From contig CAAGEK010000012.1 in NCBI GenBank assembly GCA_900768845.1, positions 62,001 to 126,000 on the forward strand: DNA of 64,000 nt, in the 5' to 3' direction. This DNA is from Alphaproteobacteria bacterium (GTDB taxonomy: Bacteria; Pseudomonadota; Alphaproteobacteria; CAAGCB01; CAG-977). Each line of letters starts with the position of its first letter. Position 1 is the stretch's first letter. Positions 53,248 through 62,321 of the stretch are shown one piece after another. The notes under the pieces were generated by a model. The model was not told the DNA's origin, did not search any database, and worked only from the letters and a program-made list of their open reading frames with translations. The translations under genes were made by a program, and so were the position numbers.

Positions 53248-55560
53248 ATGACGGCGGAATTGCTTTCTCCCGCGGGGGACATCGAATCGGGCTATGCGGC
53301 ATTCCATTACGGAGCCGACGCCGTTTATTTGGGGCTGGGGCGTTTTTCCGCCCGTGCGGAAGCGACGAATTTCACGCCGTCCGAGTTGCAGAATCTGGCG
53401 GGTTACGCCCGTTCTTTGAACAAAAAGGTTCTGGTCGCGGTCAACACCGTCGCTTTTGATTCGGAAATCCCCGCCTTGATTGACGTTTTATCCGACGTCG
53501 CCGAAGCGGGCGCGAACGGCGTTATCGTTCAGGATTTGGGCGTCGCCGCCTTGATCCGGCGTTATTTTCCGACACTGCGCCTGCACGCCAGCACACAATT
53601 GGCCGTCCACAACAAGGCGGGAGTGAAAGCTTTACGCGATTTGGGGTTCAAACGCGTCGTTCTGGCAAGGGAATTGTCTTTGGAAGAAATCGAAGACGTC
53701 AAAAAATCCGTAAAAGACATTGAAATCGAAGTCTTCGTCCACGGAGCCTTGTGTTATTGTTACAGCGGGCTATGCCTGTTTTCCGCGACCTACACGGGGC
53801 GCAGTGCCAATCGGGGAAAGTGCGTTTACCCCTGCCGTGAAGAATTTTCAATCGAAGGGATGAAAAAGCATCCCTTTTCCATGAAGGATCTGGCTCAGGG
53901 CGCGAATGTTTTAAAATTACAAAAAGCGGGCGTGAACGCGTTGAAAATCGAAGGGCGCAAGAAAAGCCCGCTGTATGTCGCGGCGGTGACGGACTATTAC
54001 CGTTCTTTGTTGGACGGAGAAAAAGACCCGCACGTTTTAAATGAGAAATTGAACGCGATTCGTTGCATTTTCAGCCGTCCGACAACGACGCTGTACTTTG
54101 ACGGCATAAAAAACCGCGCCGAGCCGGTCGATCCGGATATCGTCGGCCATCGGGGATTGTTTTTGGGAACGTTGGAACGGATTGTTTCCGTCGAAGGCCG
54201 GCGCGCCGTGCGTTTCACTCCGGAACATCCCGTATCCCGATACGACGGGATTCAAATCGATGTGCAAAAAGCGGAACGACCGTTCGGTTTTTCGGCGGAA
54301 CGGTTGCGTACCGGCAAAAAAGACGTCTTTCGTGCCGAACCGCGCACACCCGTTGACATCGTTCTGCCCGACAACGCCCCTTATTTTGAAGAAGGATGCC
54401 GGATTTACCTGTCTTCGTCGTCTGCGGTCAAATCCTCCTATCCGTATGACAGACCCAAACCGGACGCTTATCTGCCGGCGACGGCGGCGGACGTTTCTGT
54501 TTTCATTGAACCGGACGGCGTTTCGGCAGTTTGGGAAGACGTTTGCGTCAAAACCCGAGAACCGTTAAGCGCGGCGAAGACTCCCGAACTTGTCGAAAAA
54601 AGCGTTCGTTCGGCGTTTGAAAAAACAGGCGGAACGGGGCTGGTTTTGCAATCGCTCCGCATCGAAAATCCGCAGGGACTGTTCGCGCCCGCATCGCTTT
54701 TAAACGCCGTGCGCCGCGACTTGTACGCCAAAGTTTCCGAAGTCGTCAAAGAGCGGAAATTCCGAAATCGCAAAAACCTGAAAGCGTCGATTTTGAAAGA
54801 CGCGACGCCCGAAACGGGGCGGACGCCGCCCGTTTCCGTTTCTTATTCGGTTAAAACGGACGATCCGTCGATTTTCACGGCCTTTGAACAAAACGAACTG
54901 TCTGCGATTCGCGAATTTATCATCGATTTGTTTGCCGACGTTTCGGATTTGCCCCTTCCCGCAGACAAAATCCGCAGATTTTTGCCCGTTATCGCCAGAA
55001 ATGCCGAACTGCCGCGCATCGAACGCAGGATCGCCTCCTTGTACGAACAGGGATGCCGGCGGTTTGAAATATCGAACGTTTGGGGATTTGAAGCCTTAAA
55101 ACAATATCCGGACTGCGATATCGCCTTCGACTGGCCGCTTTACGCCGCAAATTCGTACGCCGCATCGTTTTTGGCACAAAAAACGGATTCCTACTTCACC
55201 GTTTCGCCGGAATCGGAAACGCCCGAAGTCCTGTTCGGCGCGTTCCCCGACAAGGCGTCGGCCGTCATCCATCAGGATATGCCTTTGTTCGTTTCCGAAA
55301 CGTGCCCCAAAGCGTCCTCGCACGGCGAATGCCAAAAATGCGGCGGGAATTATGAAGAAACGATTTCGTCCCGATACGGAAGATTTGTCAGCGTCGCCAA
55401 AAACTGCCGTCAGTTCCTGTTAAACGAAAAACCGCACATAAAAACGGCCGAAGCCGAAAAAGCGGGAGCGAAACGGATGCGCTTGGATTTCATCAACCGC
55501 AAAACGCCGCCCGAAAAAGCCGCCGGAATTTTCAGACGGCTGACGCGGCGGACATCGTGA
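53248..55560 (+). CDS. U32 family protein related to RlhA
   Basis: A 770-residue protein. The N-terminal U32 barrel (LLSPAGDIESGYAAFHYGAD; VHGALCYCYSGLC; RSANRGKCVYPCREEF) carries the cysteines expected for an iron-sulfur cluster, and ALKIEGRKKSPLYV follows. It is related to E. coli RlhA (YdcP), which hydroxylates C2501 of 23S rRNA, but is about 120 residues longer. A C-terminal cysteine group (CPKASSHGECQKCGG and NC) is present. Whether it acts on rRNA, tRNA or another substrate cannot be told. The last 29 bases overlap the convergent cyclase gene. Confidence 0.8.
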   Translation: MTAELLSPAGDIESGYAAFHYGADAVYLGLGRFSARAEATNFTPSELQNLAGYARSLNKKVLVAVNTVAFDSEIPALIDVLSDVAEAGANGVIVQDLGVAALIRRYFPTLRLHASTQLAVHNKAGVKALRDLGFKRVVLARELSLEEIEDVKKSVKDIEIEVFVHGALCYCYSGLCLFSATYTGRSANRGKCVYPCREEFSIEGMKKHPFSMKDLAQGANVLKLQKAGVNALKIEGRKKSPLYVAAVTDYYRSLLDGEKDPHVLNEKLNAIRCIFSRPTTTLYFDGIKNRAEPVDPDIVGHRGLFLGTLERIVSVEGRRAVRFTPEHPVSRYDGIQIDVQKAERPFGFSAERLRTGKKDVFRAEPRTPVDIVLPDNAPYFEEGCRIYLSSSSAVKSSYPYDRPKPDAYLPATAADVSVFIEPDGVSAVWEDVCVKTREPLSAAKTPELVEKSVRSAFEKTGGTGLVLQSLRIENPQGLFAPASLLNAVRRDLYAKVSEVVKERKFRNRKNLKASILKDATPETGRTPPVSVSYSVKTDDPSIFTAFEQNELSAIREFIIDLFADVSDLPLPADKIRRFLPVIARNAELPRIERRIASLYEQGCRRFEISNVWGFEALKQYPDCDIAFDWPLYAANSYAASFLAQKTDSYFTVSPESETPEVLFGAFPDKASAVIHQDMPLFVSETCPKASSHGECQKCGGNYEETISSRYGRFVSVAKNCRQFLLNEKPHIKTAEAEKAGAKRMRLDFINRKTPPEKAAGIFRRLTRRTS

Positions 55561-56932
55561 CACGGTTTCTGCCGGCTTCTTTCGACCGGTAAAGGGCTTT
55601 GTCGGCGCGTGCCAACACCTCTTCGACGGTTTCCCCGCCGTCGGGATTGAAAACCGCCGCTCCGATGCTGACCGTCACACGGATTTCCGTATTTCTGAGC
55701 GGAATCAACGTTTTTTCGGCGGCCATTCTCAAACGTTCCGCAACAACCGTCAATGTCACCGTATCCGTTTCGGGCAACAACGCCGCGAATTCCTCTCCGC
55801 CCAAGCGTGCGAATCCGTCCGTCGGCCGCAAAGCTTTGACAAACCTTCCGGCAAGCGTTTTCAAAACGGCGTCCCCCGCCGCGTGGCCGAACGTGTCGTT
55901 CACGTTTTTAAACCTGTCCAGATCCAACGTCAAAATGCCGAAAGACGTGCGTTTACGCAACGCTCTGGCCACTTCCTTGCGGGCGAAATCCGAAAAAGCC
56001 GCCCTGTTCGGAACACCGGTCAGCGCATCCGTCGCCGCCGAAGTCGTCAAACGTTCCTCCAATGCTTTGCGTTTGGAAATATCAACGAAATCAAACAACA
56101 GACAGGCTTCGTTTTCATACGGGATCTGAGCGGCGGAAACCAAAGCCCAAAAAGCGTCCTTTCCGCCGATTTCGACACGGATTTCCGTATCCGCCGCCCT
56201 GCCCGTCCGCATAAGCGTTGAAAACATCTCCTTTTTGGCTTCGGCGTCGGGAAAATTGATGTAATCGCGTCGTCCCAAAACCTCCCGCACGCTTTTACCG
56301 TACAATTCCGCCCCTTTGCGGTTGACGAACACGACTTCGCCGTCGCAAGCCTTGACAATCGCCGTCGGAGTCAGGGAAGCGTCCGAAACGGCTTGCAACA
56401 AACATTCCCGTTTTTGCAATTCCTTGTTTTTTTCGTAAAGAGAATACTCCAACGCCATCAATTCCGACCGTATCCGCAAAGACGCCGCGACAACGGCAGA
56501 CAACCGCCCCCCGTTCAATTCCGATTCGGGGCAACACTCGTCAACACCGTATTTTTCAACGGCTTCCAACCTGAACGCCGCATCGTCCGATTGCGTTTTA
56601 AAAACAAGGCGTACGGAACCGTCTTGAGCTTTTTCACGGACGGCTTTGGCAAAACCGGCCGCCGCCGTTTCCTGTCCGGCGGGAACGTCCGCCACAATCA
56701 ACGCCGTGTCCGGATTTTCCGACAACGCCCGTTTGGCATGGCCGAAATCGAACGCATAAAGGAATTCGACGCCCTTGCCTTGAAACACCGCCCCTTCCAA
56801 AGCGGATTTAAGCCGTTGGCGGCTTTCCGTCTTTTCATCCGCAATGATAATTTTCCAAACGGAACTTTGCGCGGGGGCTTTTCCGTTTTCACAGGCATTC
56901 AAAACTTGTCCGGCGTTCACACCGTTATTCAT
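55532..56932 (-). CDS. Diguanylate cyclase with degenerate receiver and PAS domain
   Basis: A 466-residue protein. Residues about 25-155 look like a receiver of the kind found with DUF3369 (acidic ADEK, ALIVADVP with the aspartate), but the switch-lysine region reads YGVDECCPESEL. A PAS domain follows (about 180-295, SDASLTPTAIVKACDGEVVF), then a GGDEF domain with the active LGGEEF and an intact inhibitory RxxD (RPTD) five residues before it. So it should make cyclic di-GMP with product feedback. The ATG at 56932 has GGAGAG upstream; earlier starts at 56983 and 57022 are possible. Soluble. Confidence 0.85.
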   Translation of the reverse strand: MNNGVNAGQVLNACENGKAPAQSSVWKIIIADEKTESRQRLKSALEGAVFQGKGVEFLYAFDFGHAKRALSENPDTALIVADVPAGQETAAAGFAKAVREKAQDGSVRLVFKTQSDDAAFRLEAVEKYGVDECCPESELNGGRLSAVVAASLRIRSELMALEYSLYEKNKELQKRECLLQAVSDASLTPTAIVKACDGEVVFVNRKGAELYGKSVREVLGRRDYINFPDAEAKKEMFSTLMRTGRAADTEIRVEIGGKDAFWALVSAAQIPYENEACLLFDFVDISKRKALEERLTTSAATDALTGVPNRAAFSDFARKEVARALRKRTSFGILTLDLDRFKNVNDTFGHAAGDAVLKTLAGRFVKALRPTDGFARLGGEEFAALLPETDTVTLTVVAERLRMAAEKTLIPLRNTEIRVTVSIGAAVFNPDGGETVEEVLARADKALYRSKEAGRNRVTMSAASAV

Positions 56933-57040
56933 AGAGGCACTCTCCGAATTTTTTTGTTTGAGGTTCGATGCTTTTAGCATATCATTAATCCCTGTCAGGC
57001 AGTATAGCGTGACCGGAGTCATTTAGAAAGAACTTAAACA

Positions 57041-57274
57041 ATGATGAATTATCCCGTCCAACCTAACGATGTGTTTCAGAAAACCAGCGGATCGCCGTCC
57101 AAATGGATTGTTGAAAGAATTATCGAATTTCCCGACATCCCCCCTCATGTGCGTTTGAACGAGCAAAGCGGAAACGAACGTACAATCACCGTTGCCATGG
57201 CCATTTTGCTGGATGCGCGTCAATGGCGCATGATTCAATCCGCCCCCCGCAAAGGCGAATCGGAAAACGATTGA
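57041..57274 (+). CDS. Small conserved alphaproteobacterial protein
   Basis: A 77-residue cytoplasmic protein (PSKWIVERIIEFPDIPPHVRL, then RTITVAMAILLD). It resembles a small protein widespread in alphaproteobacteria with a WVVER...PHVRL pattern and no known function. The start could be either of two adjacent ATGs. The ribosome site is weak. It is divergent from the cyclase gene and followed by its own terminator. Confidence 0.7.
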   Translation: MMNYPVQPNDVFQKTSGSPSKWIVERIIEFPDIPPHVRLNEQSGNERTITVAMAILLDARQWRMIQSAPRKGESEND

Positions 57275-57287
57275 AAAACGAAACCGG

Positions 57288-57321
57288 AAAAGGCGCGGAA
57301 AAAAAGACTGCGCCTTTTGTT
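57288..57321 (+). terminator. Intrinsic terminator after the small conserved gene
   Basis: Perfect 9-bp stem AAAAGGCGC/GCGCCTTTT (57288-57296, 57310-57318) continuing into GTTTTG. It separates the small gene from the secreted-protein gene that follows. Confidence 0.75.
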
Positions 57322-57360
57322 TTGCCCCGTTTGTCAGACATTTCGTTTCGGAGAAGCTTT

Positions 57361-58041
57361 ATGAAAACGTCCGTTTTTTGTACTGTCGCGCTTTTTTTAA
57401 GCATCCGTCCGGCTTTTGCGGCTTTGCAACTTCCGAGCGAGGCGGCGCAACTGGGCATGATGGCGGGAGCGGCTCAAGCCTGCAAAGCATACAAGGACGT
57501 TTACATTTACGAAGAAATCGCCAGCCGCCTGATCGCGTCGATGTCCGCCGGCGAAAGCGCGGAACGCATCATGATGCAGGAATATGTCAAAAGCAAGGTC
57601 GAAAGTTTTCAGGCTCAACGTACGCAAAACCGTCTGCCCTGCGGACAGCTGGTCAACCGCTTTGTTAAAATGCCCATCTTCAAATTCGAACTGTATTCCG
57701 ACGGTACGTTGAAAACGCCCGAAGGAAAATTCCTGTACCCCAGAGGACAAAAATCCTTAAAACGCGGAGCCGTCAGGACATATCCCCCCCTGCCTCGAAA
57801 CCAAGCCCCCGCCCAGCCCGTTTACCCCTATCCCGTACCGTCCGTTCCTTTGTCGCAAGGATATCCGCAACAACCGGCCTTTGACGCGACGGGCGGTTTT
57901 GCCGGACAGGGATATTATTATCCCCAACCGCAACCGGCGGATTTTGTCGCGGCGCAACCGGCGACCGGCCAATCCCCTGCTCCGCAACCGGCGCAACCGC
58001 CGGCGGGACAACAACTCCCCGCTCAAAATTTCGGTTTTTAA
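57361..58041 (+). CDS. Secreted protein with Pro/Gln-rich tail
   Basis: A 226-residue protein with a signal peptide (MKTSVFCTVALFLSIRPAFA). A helical domain of about 100 residues with two cysteines follows (GAAQACKAYKDVYIYEEIAS, RLPCGQLVNRFV), then a disordered tail of P, Q, Y and A (PYPVPSVPLSQGY, PQPAQPPAGQQ). Family unknown; periplasmic or surface location likely. ATG chosen for the signal peptide and GGAG eight bases upstream. Confidence 0.7.
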   Translation: MKTSVFCTVALFLSIRPAFAALQLPSEAAQLGMMAGAAQACKAYKDVYIYEEIASRLIASMSAGESAERIMMQEYVKSKVESFQAQRTQNRLPCGQLVNRFVKMPIFKFELYSDGTLKTPEGKFLYPRGQKSLKRGAVRTYPPLPRNQAPAQPVYPYPVPSVPLSQGYPQQPAFDATGGFAGQGYYYPQPQPADFVAAQPATGQSPAPQPAQPPAGQQLPAQNFGF

Positions 58042-58103
58042 CAAAAGGAAAAGGCTGTTTTTTTTGGCGCGAAAACCGCAGAAGCCTTTTCGTCCCCTTC
58101 CTT

Positions 58104-58200
58104 TTCCGGAAAGCCTTGAAACGGCGGACACAAGCACAAGGCGTGGTTGAGAAGATAGCACCTAACCCTTCCGGAAAGCCCTGAAACGGCGGATACAAGC
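58104..58200. repeat. Two 32-bp direct repeats, 65 bp apart
   Basis: 58104-58135 and 58169-58200 both read TTCCGGAAAGCC.TGAAACG, then GCGGA.ACAAGC, with two transitions between them. They fill the gap between two genes. On the plus strand this is after the secreted-protein gene, and on the minus strand just after the substrate-binding-protein stop codon. Confidence 0.75.
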
Positions 58201-58203
58201 GCG

Positions 58204-59292
58204 TTATTTTTCAAAACCGGAAGGCACGTTCACCATATCCGCCCCTTGCAACAGGGAAAACGGGGGGAAGACGTTCAGTTTGACGGCGGCGTCCATATTG
58301 ATGACGAACAAAGGGCGTTGCGGCGATTCGATCGGAATGTCATACGCGGGAATATTCCCCCATAAAATCTTGGACGCTTTGTTTCCCGCCGCTTGGCCGA
58401 CATTATAATAACGGTGGACGAAGGCGAACAGGGCGTCTTTCGATCGCACCGCCGCTTCGGACGCCGAAAAAACGGGGATGTTGTATGCAAACGCCGCATC
58501 CGACAAAGCGCGGCGGTTGCGGTTCATAAAAGCATCCGTTCCCAAATAAATCAAATCGACGCCTTTATCCGCCATTTCCGCCGTCAAAGACGCTATTTCC
58601 TCCGCGTCGGGTTTGCCGTTTTTCAACGGGACGGGGCGATCCGCAACTTCAAAATTCATTAACGGCGCGTATTTTTTAATCTGGTCGACCGTCACGGCGG
58701 CATTCGTTTCCGCGGGATTGTAAATGATTCCCAAACGCTTGAAAGCGATAAACTGGCGTGCAAGTTGCAACTGTTCCACCACGGGTACCAAATGCGTCAC
58801 GCCCGTAATGTTGCGCCCTTGCGTCACCAATCCGGAAACCAGCCCGCTTTCCACGGGTTGGGAAACGACCATAAACACCGCAGGAGCCGAACGGACATAC
58901 TTTTCGGACAAACCGTCCCGTTCTCCGCCCAGCATTTCCAAAGTCGCCAAAGTCCCCCATGTCACGATCAAATCGGGACGCAGGGTTTGCGCCTCTTTGA
59001 CAAAATCGGGCAGGTTCGCGATATTTTTCTTTGCATCGCGCACGATGACCGAAACGGGCAGACGGGCGGCCTGCAGATAATCCTGAAATCCGCGGCAGGC
59101 TTCTTCGCATCCGTTCCATAGAACCAGATAAACCGTTTTCTCCGGCATAAAAGTTTCGTCGTCTTGCACCGAAACGGCGGAACGCTCGCCCGTTCCGGAA
59201 AGCTGTCGTTCGGGATTGCCTTCCGCCCGAACGGGAAACGAAAGGGAAAGCAGGAAAAATATAAAACCGGCCAGCTTAATATATCTTTTCAC
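58204..59292 (-). CDS. ABC-type substrate-binding protein (PF04392 type)
   Basis: A 362-residue exported protein. A signal peptide (MKRYIKLAGFIFFLLSLSF, cleavage near VRA) is followed by two Rossmann-like lobes of the ABC_sub_bind (TrpX-like) family: TVYLVLWNGCEEACRGFQ, RPDLIVTWGTLATLEML, RNITGVTHLVPVVEQLQLAR, LGIIYNPAETN and GVDLIYLGTDAFMN. No permease or ATPase is adjacent. Instead it overlaps a membrane sensor gene by 17 bp, so the ligand probably feeds signalling. The start is taken as GTG 59292 with AAAGG upstream. Confidence 0.85.
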   Translation of the reverse strand: MKRYIKLAGFIFFLLSLSFPVRAEGNPERQLSGTGERSAVSVQDDETFMPEKTVYLVLWNGCEEACRGFQDYLQAARLPVSVIVRDAKKNIANLPDFVKEAQTLRPDLIVTWGTLATLEMLGGERDGLSEKYVRSAPAVFMVVSQPVESGLVSGLVTQGRNITGVTHLVPVVEQLQLARQFIAFKRLGIIYNPAETNAAVTVDQIKKYAPLMNFEVADRPVPLKNGKPDAEEIASLTAEMADKGVDLIYLGTDAFMNRNRRALSDAAFAYNIPVFSASEAAVRSKDALFAFVHRYYNVGQAAGNKASKILWGNIPAYDIPIESPQRPLFVINMDAAVKLNVFPPFSLLQGADMVNVPSGFEK

Positions 59293-60334
59293 GGACAAAC
59301 CTTTCGTTTACGCCTATCTGCACCCATCCCTCGGTTTTTCCGCGAACGGAAACGGGTTCCGCCGCGTTGAAATAGCCCTTGCGCAACGCAACCCTGCCTG
59401 TCGCCGCATCGGATTCAAACGCCTGAACCGCCGATCCGGATTCATAAAGCACCCGCCCCGATTTGTCCGTCAACAAAATAAACACGATTTCGGGGTGCTT
59501 TTGGCGGATGGAATCCAAATACGGCTCGACAGCCCTTAAAGATTGAAAAGGGATGCCGTTTTCCACCGCCGTAACAACCTGATTGCGCACCATTCGGGCA
59601 AGAGTTCCCGTCTTATAGGCTATTCCGTCCTTCAATATGTCTTCAAACGATGAAAAAACCGATGAAATCAAAAAAGGAAAAGCGGAACAGGAAATTAAAA
59701 CAATCCCCGCAAAAACGCCCGTCAAGCGCATCGGTTTTCTGAAAAATTTGACTTTCTTACGAAACACCGCCAGAACATACAAAATCCCCGTTGCGAAAAT
59801 GCCGGCGAAAGCCAACGCCGCCCCCCCTTTTACGGCGGAAGAAACCATCGATTTACGTCCGTTTTCGTAAATCCGCGTTTTATATTCGGCGACAGCACAC
59901 CCCGCCGTTTCCCCGAAAGAGTTGATTACCGGCGTTCCGACAGCCTTTCCGGATTTTTCCTCATGAATGAAATACGATTCGGCCAAACGGCATTTTTCAT
60001 ACCATTCGACGGGAACCTCTCCGCCGGCGCGTTCGCCGAACAGAACCTTTCCCGTCGGATAGTCGAACACGGACATGGCAATCATTTCGGGAGCGGCCGT
60101 TTTATACGACGCCGTCTGCGCGGCCGCATTTTTCAAATGAGGCAAGCCTTCGCCCCTGTCCAATCCGGCCTGCAGGACGCGCTTCAAATCCCCCAAAGCC
60201 TCTTTGACGCCCGACATTTGCAATTCCGCCGCCGTCCCGTCATAAGATATGAAACACACCCGCGAAAAAGCGAACGCCGCCGCACACCACAGCACAATCG
60301 CAGGCAAAATATGGCTCAAGCGTACACGAGGCAT
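59276..60334 (-). CDS. Membrane protein with two Cache-like sensor modules and no output domain
   Basis: A 352-residue protein. TM1 is at about 8-28, followed by an external domain (about 29-170), TM2 (about 172-192) and TM3 (about 203-225), then a second external domain to the C-terminus. The two external domains look like duplicates: both have a long helix, a GLP/GIP turn, and a strand pattern PEMIAMSVFDYPTGKVLF / PEIVFILLTDKSGRVLY. No kinase, GGDEF, HAMP or methyl-accepting domain follows. Start with AGGGAT seven bases upstream. Coupled to the substrate-binding protein gene. Confidence 0.7.
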   Translation of the reverse strand: MPRVRLSHILPAIVLWCAAAFAFSRVCFISYDGTAAELQMSGVKEALGDLKRVLQAGLDRGEGLPHLKNAAAQTASYKTAAPEMIAMSVFDYPTGKVLFGERAGGEVPVEWYEKCRLAESYFIHEEKSGKAVGTPVINSFGETAGCAVAEYKTRIYENGRKSMVSSAVKGGAALAFAGIFATGILYVLAVFRKKVKFFRKPMRLTGVFAGIVLISCSAFPFLISSVFSSFEDILKDGIAYKTGTLARMVRNQVVTAVENGIPFQSLRAVEPYLDSIRQKHPEIVFILLTDKSGRVLYESGSAVQAFESDAATGRVALRKGYFNAAEPVSVRGKTEGWVQIGVNERFVREKIY

Positions 60335-60414
60335 TGAACATCCCTGATAAAAAAGCGAAAGAACAGAATCGGTGCTTATTATTTCCGTTTTTATCGGAAA
60401 GGTCAAAACCTAAG

Positions 60415-60459
60415 AACGCGGCGAACGGGCTATTTTTCAAAAAATCCCGCCGCCGCGTT
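60415..60459. terminator. Long inverted repeat after batD
   Basis: AACGCGGCG (60415-60423) pairs with CGCCGCGTT (60451-60459). Inside it GGG pairs with CCC, and the centre ATTTTTCAAAAAAT is itself nearly palindromic, so a 45-base hairpin can form. It lies 26 bases past the batD stop on the minus strand and precedes the sensor gene. The T run after it is poor (CTTAGGTTTT), so it may be a terminator or an RNA-stability element. A smaller hairpin TTTCCG/CGGAAA lies at 60382-60400. Confidence 0.5.
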
Positions 60460-60484
60460 TTCATCCGGCATTTGCGCGAAAACG

Positions 60485-62320
60485 TCACCCTTTCGGATAC
60501 AACGGCGGAACGGGCGGCGTTTCGTCCCGTTCCGAGGCGTTTTTATACTGTACCGTCGCCGCAAACGCCCGCCACAAACTTTTTCCGTTCCACTCCCGCT
60601 TTTCTTTGGCATAAAGGGCTTCATTCAAATTTTCAAGCTGAACGAAAAAGTCGTCGTCCGCGAACTTCGCCGCGACGTCCGACAAAGTCAAAGGCGGGCG
60701 GGACGGCCATAAAACGTGCGCCAAACGTATCAAAGCCTCTTTCGCCGCCGCGGGGTCGCCGTCCGAACACGCCTTTTTAAACGCCGCTACGGCTTTGCGT
60801 TTTGAAGATTCTTCAGATTTCTGTTTTTCCGCCCTTTTTCCCGCACGGCGCAAAAAAACCGACAACACCCAAAACAGCCCGACAAGCGCACCGCCCGAAA
60901 CGGCTCCGATCCCCAGCAGTGTTTCAGGGGAGAACGTCCCGAATTTTGCAGGCAAAACAACGACGTCGCCGACTTCCGGCGTTTCCCGCCCTTCCTGCAT
61001 TTTCCCTTCGCGGACAAAAGAAAGCATTTCAGGCTTCGCCCCTTCGCCCGACGGTTCTTGCCGGTTTTCCGGAACGGATGCGGACGGTGCGGCGGTCGAA
61101 GGCGTTTGCGCATCCGGCGACGGTTTGACAATGACGACCCGTGACGGCAGTTCCGCCGTTTTCATCATGTTCGATTTCGTGTCAAACCACCCGATTTTCA
61201 GGGCGGGCAGAACAACCTCGCCCGTATGCGTCGGGATGAAAACGATTTGGCGCGTTTTTACGCCGACAAGCCCGTTTGCATCAACCAAATTTTTTGAATC
61301 GGTCTTTCCGGGGTATTGCTTGTATCCCGTCCCGTCGGGAAAGGAGGGATCGGGTACGCGGTTTTCGCTCTGCCCGCCGACACTCACCGTCACGGTGCGC
61401 GTCACGGCCTCTCCCGCCGTCACTCCCGTTTGCGGCGGCGTGACGTTTTCGGATACGGAAACATCCGTTGCCGGCAACCATCCCTCCCCCCCTGTTCCGT
61501 CCGGTTGCGAACGGACGTGCAAAGTCACCGAGCCCGAACGCACGGCAACGTTTTTTTGTGCGAATAAATCCGGCAGCATCAACCCGCCGAACATCCCCGA
61601 AAAAGGATCGTCGTCCCTTCCGCCGCCGTCAGGATCGGAAACCACACCCTGAAACACGGCGGGATTCAGAACGATTTCCCCGCTTTTGTTCGCGAATACG
61701 GCGAATTTGCTTTCAAAAACGTAAAAAGGCTGACCGTCGACGACGCTTCGCGCCTGTTTCGGCCGTTCCAAGGCAATAACCGACGCATCGTCCGAAGACG
61801 GGGGGACGATCCCGCCGTCCAACAAAGGAAGCGAAGAATACAGGCGGACGGTATAAACGGCCTGCTGCCCGACATAGGGACGTTGATTGTCGATTTCGGC
61901 ACGCAAAAAAATTCTTGAACGGTTCCGTTCCCCCGCCTGTCCGGATGTTCCGGCCGGCATGGGCTGATCTCCCGCTACAACCGTGATTTCAACGGGTTTC
62001 GTTTCCTGTTTTCCCGCACGAATCGGCGGAATCGTCAACTTGCCCGTTTTACGGGGGTACAATGTCAATATGATTTCCGAATACGATTCCGATTTGCCGT
62101 TGATATAGGTCGACTTGTAGCTGTTCTGACGCCCCGCGATGATAAAATCCTTTTCCAACGCGGAAAAATCCGGCGTTTCGCCCTTGTCATCCAAACGGAC
62201 GGACAATTGAAACGCATCGCCTTCCGGAACCGTCGTTCGGGAAACCGCCGCGCCGAGCTGGGCGAAAGCCTGAGAAACCGAAAACAGCACCGTAAAAAAT
62301 CCGAATATGAACTTTTTCAT
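60485..62320 (-). CDS. batD: BatD family protein
   Basis: A 611-residue exported membrane protein. A signal peptide (MKKFIFGFFTVLFSVSQAFA) and tandem immunoglobulin-like domains typical of BatD follow (TVPEGDAFQLSVRL, FIIAGRQNSYKSTYINGKSE, YPRKTGKLTIPPI, RPYVGQQAVYTVRLYS). A C-terminal membrane helix lies near 470-490 and a cytoplasmic helical tail ends the protein. Bat proteins accompany MoxR ATPases and von Willebrand factor A proteins in envelope stress functions. It starts 2 bases after the batB/C gene ends, so they are one operon. Confidence 0.88.
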   Translation of the reverse strand: MKKFIFGFFTVLFSVSQAFAQLGAAVSRTTVPEGDAFQLSVRLDDKGETPDFSALEKDFIIAGRQNSYKSTYINGKSESYSEIILTLYPRKTGKLTIPPIRAGKQETKPVEITVVAGDQPMPAGTSGQAGERNRSRIFLRAEIDNQRPYVGQQAVYTVRLYSSLPLLDGGIVPPSSDDASVIALERPKQARSVVDGQPFYVFESKFAVFANKSGEIVLNPAVFQGVVSDPDGGGRDDDPFSGMFGGLMLPDLFAQKNVAVRSGSVTLHVRSQPDGTGGEGWLPATDVSVSENVTPPQTGVTAGEAVTRTVTVSVGGQSENRVPDPSFPDGTGYKQYPGKTDSKNLVDANGLVGVKTRQIVFIPTHTGEVVLPALKIGWFDTKSNMMKTAELPSRVVIVKPSPDAQTPSTAAPSASVPENRQEPSGEGAKPEMLSFVREGKMQEGRETPEVGDVVVLPAKFGTFSPETLLGIGAVSGGALVGLFWVLSVFLRRAGKRAEKQKSEESSKRKAVAAFKKACSDGDPAAAKEALIRLAHVLWPSRPPLTLSDVAAKFADDDFFVQLENLNEALYAKEKREWNGKSLWRAFAATVQYKNASERDETPPVPPLYPKG

Positions 62321-62321
62321 C

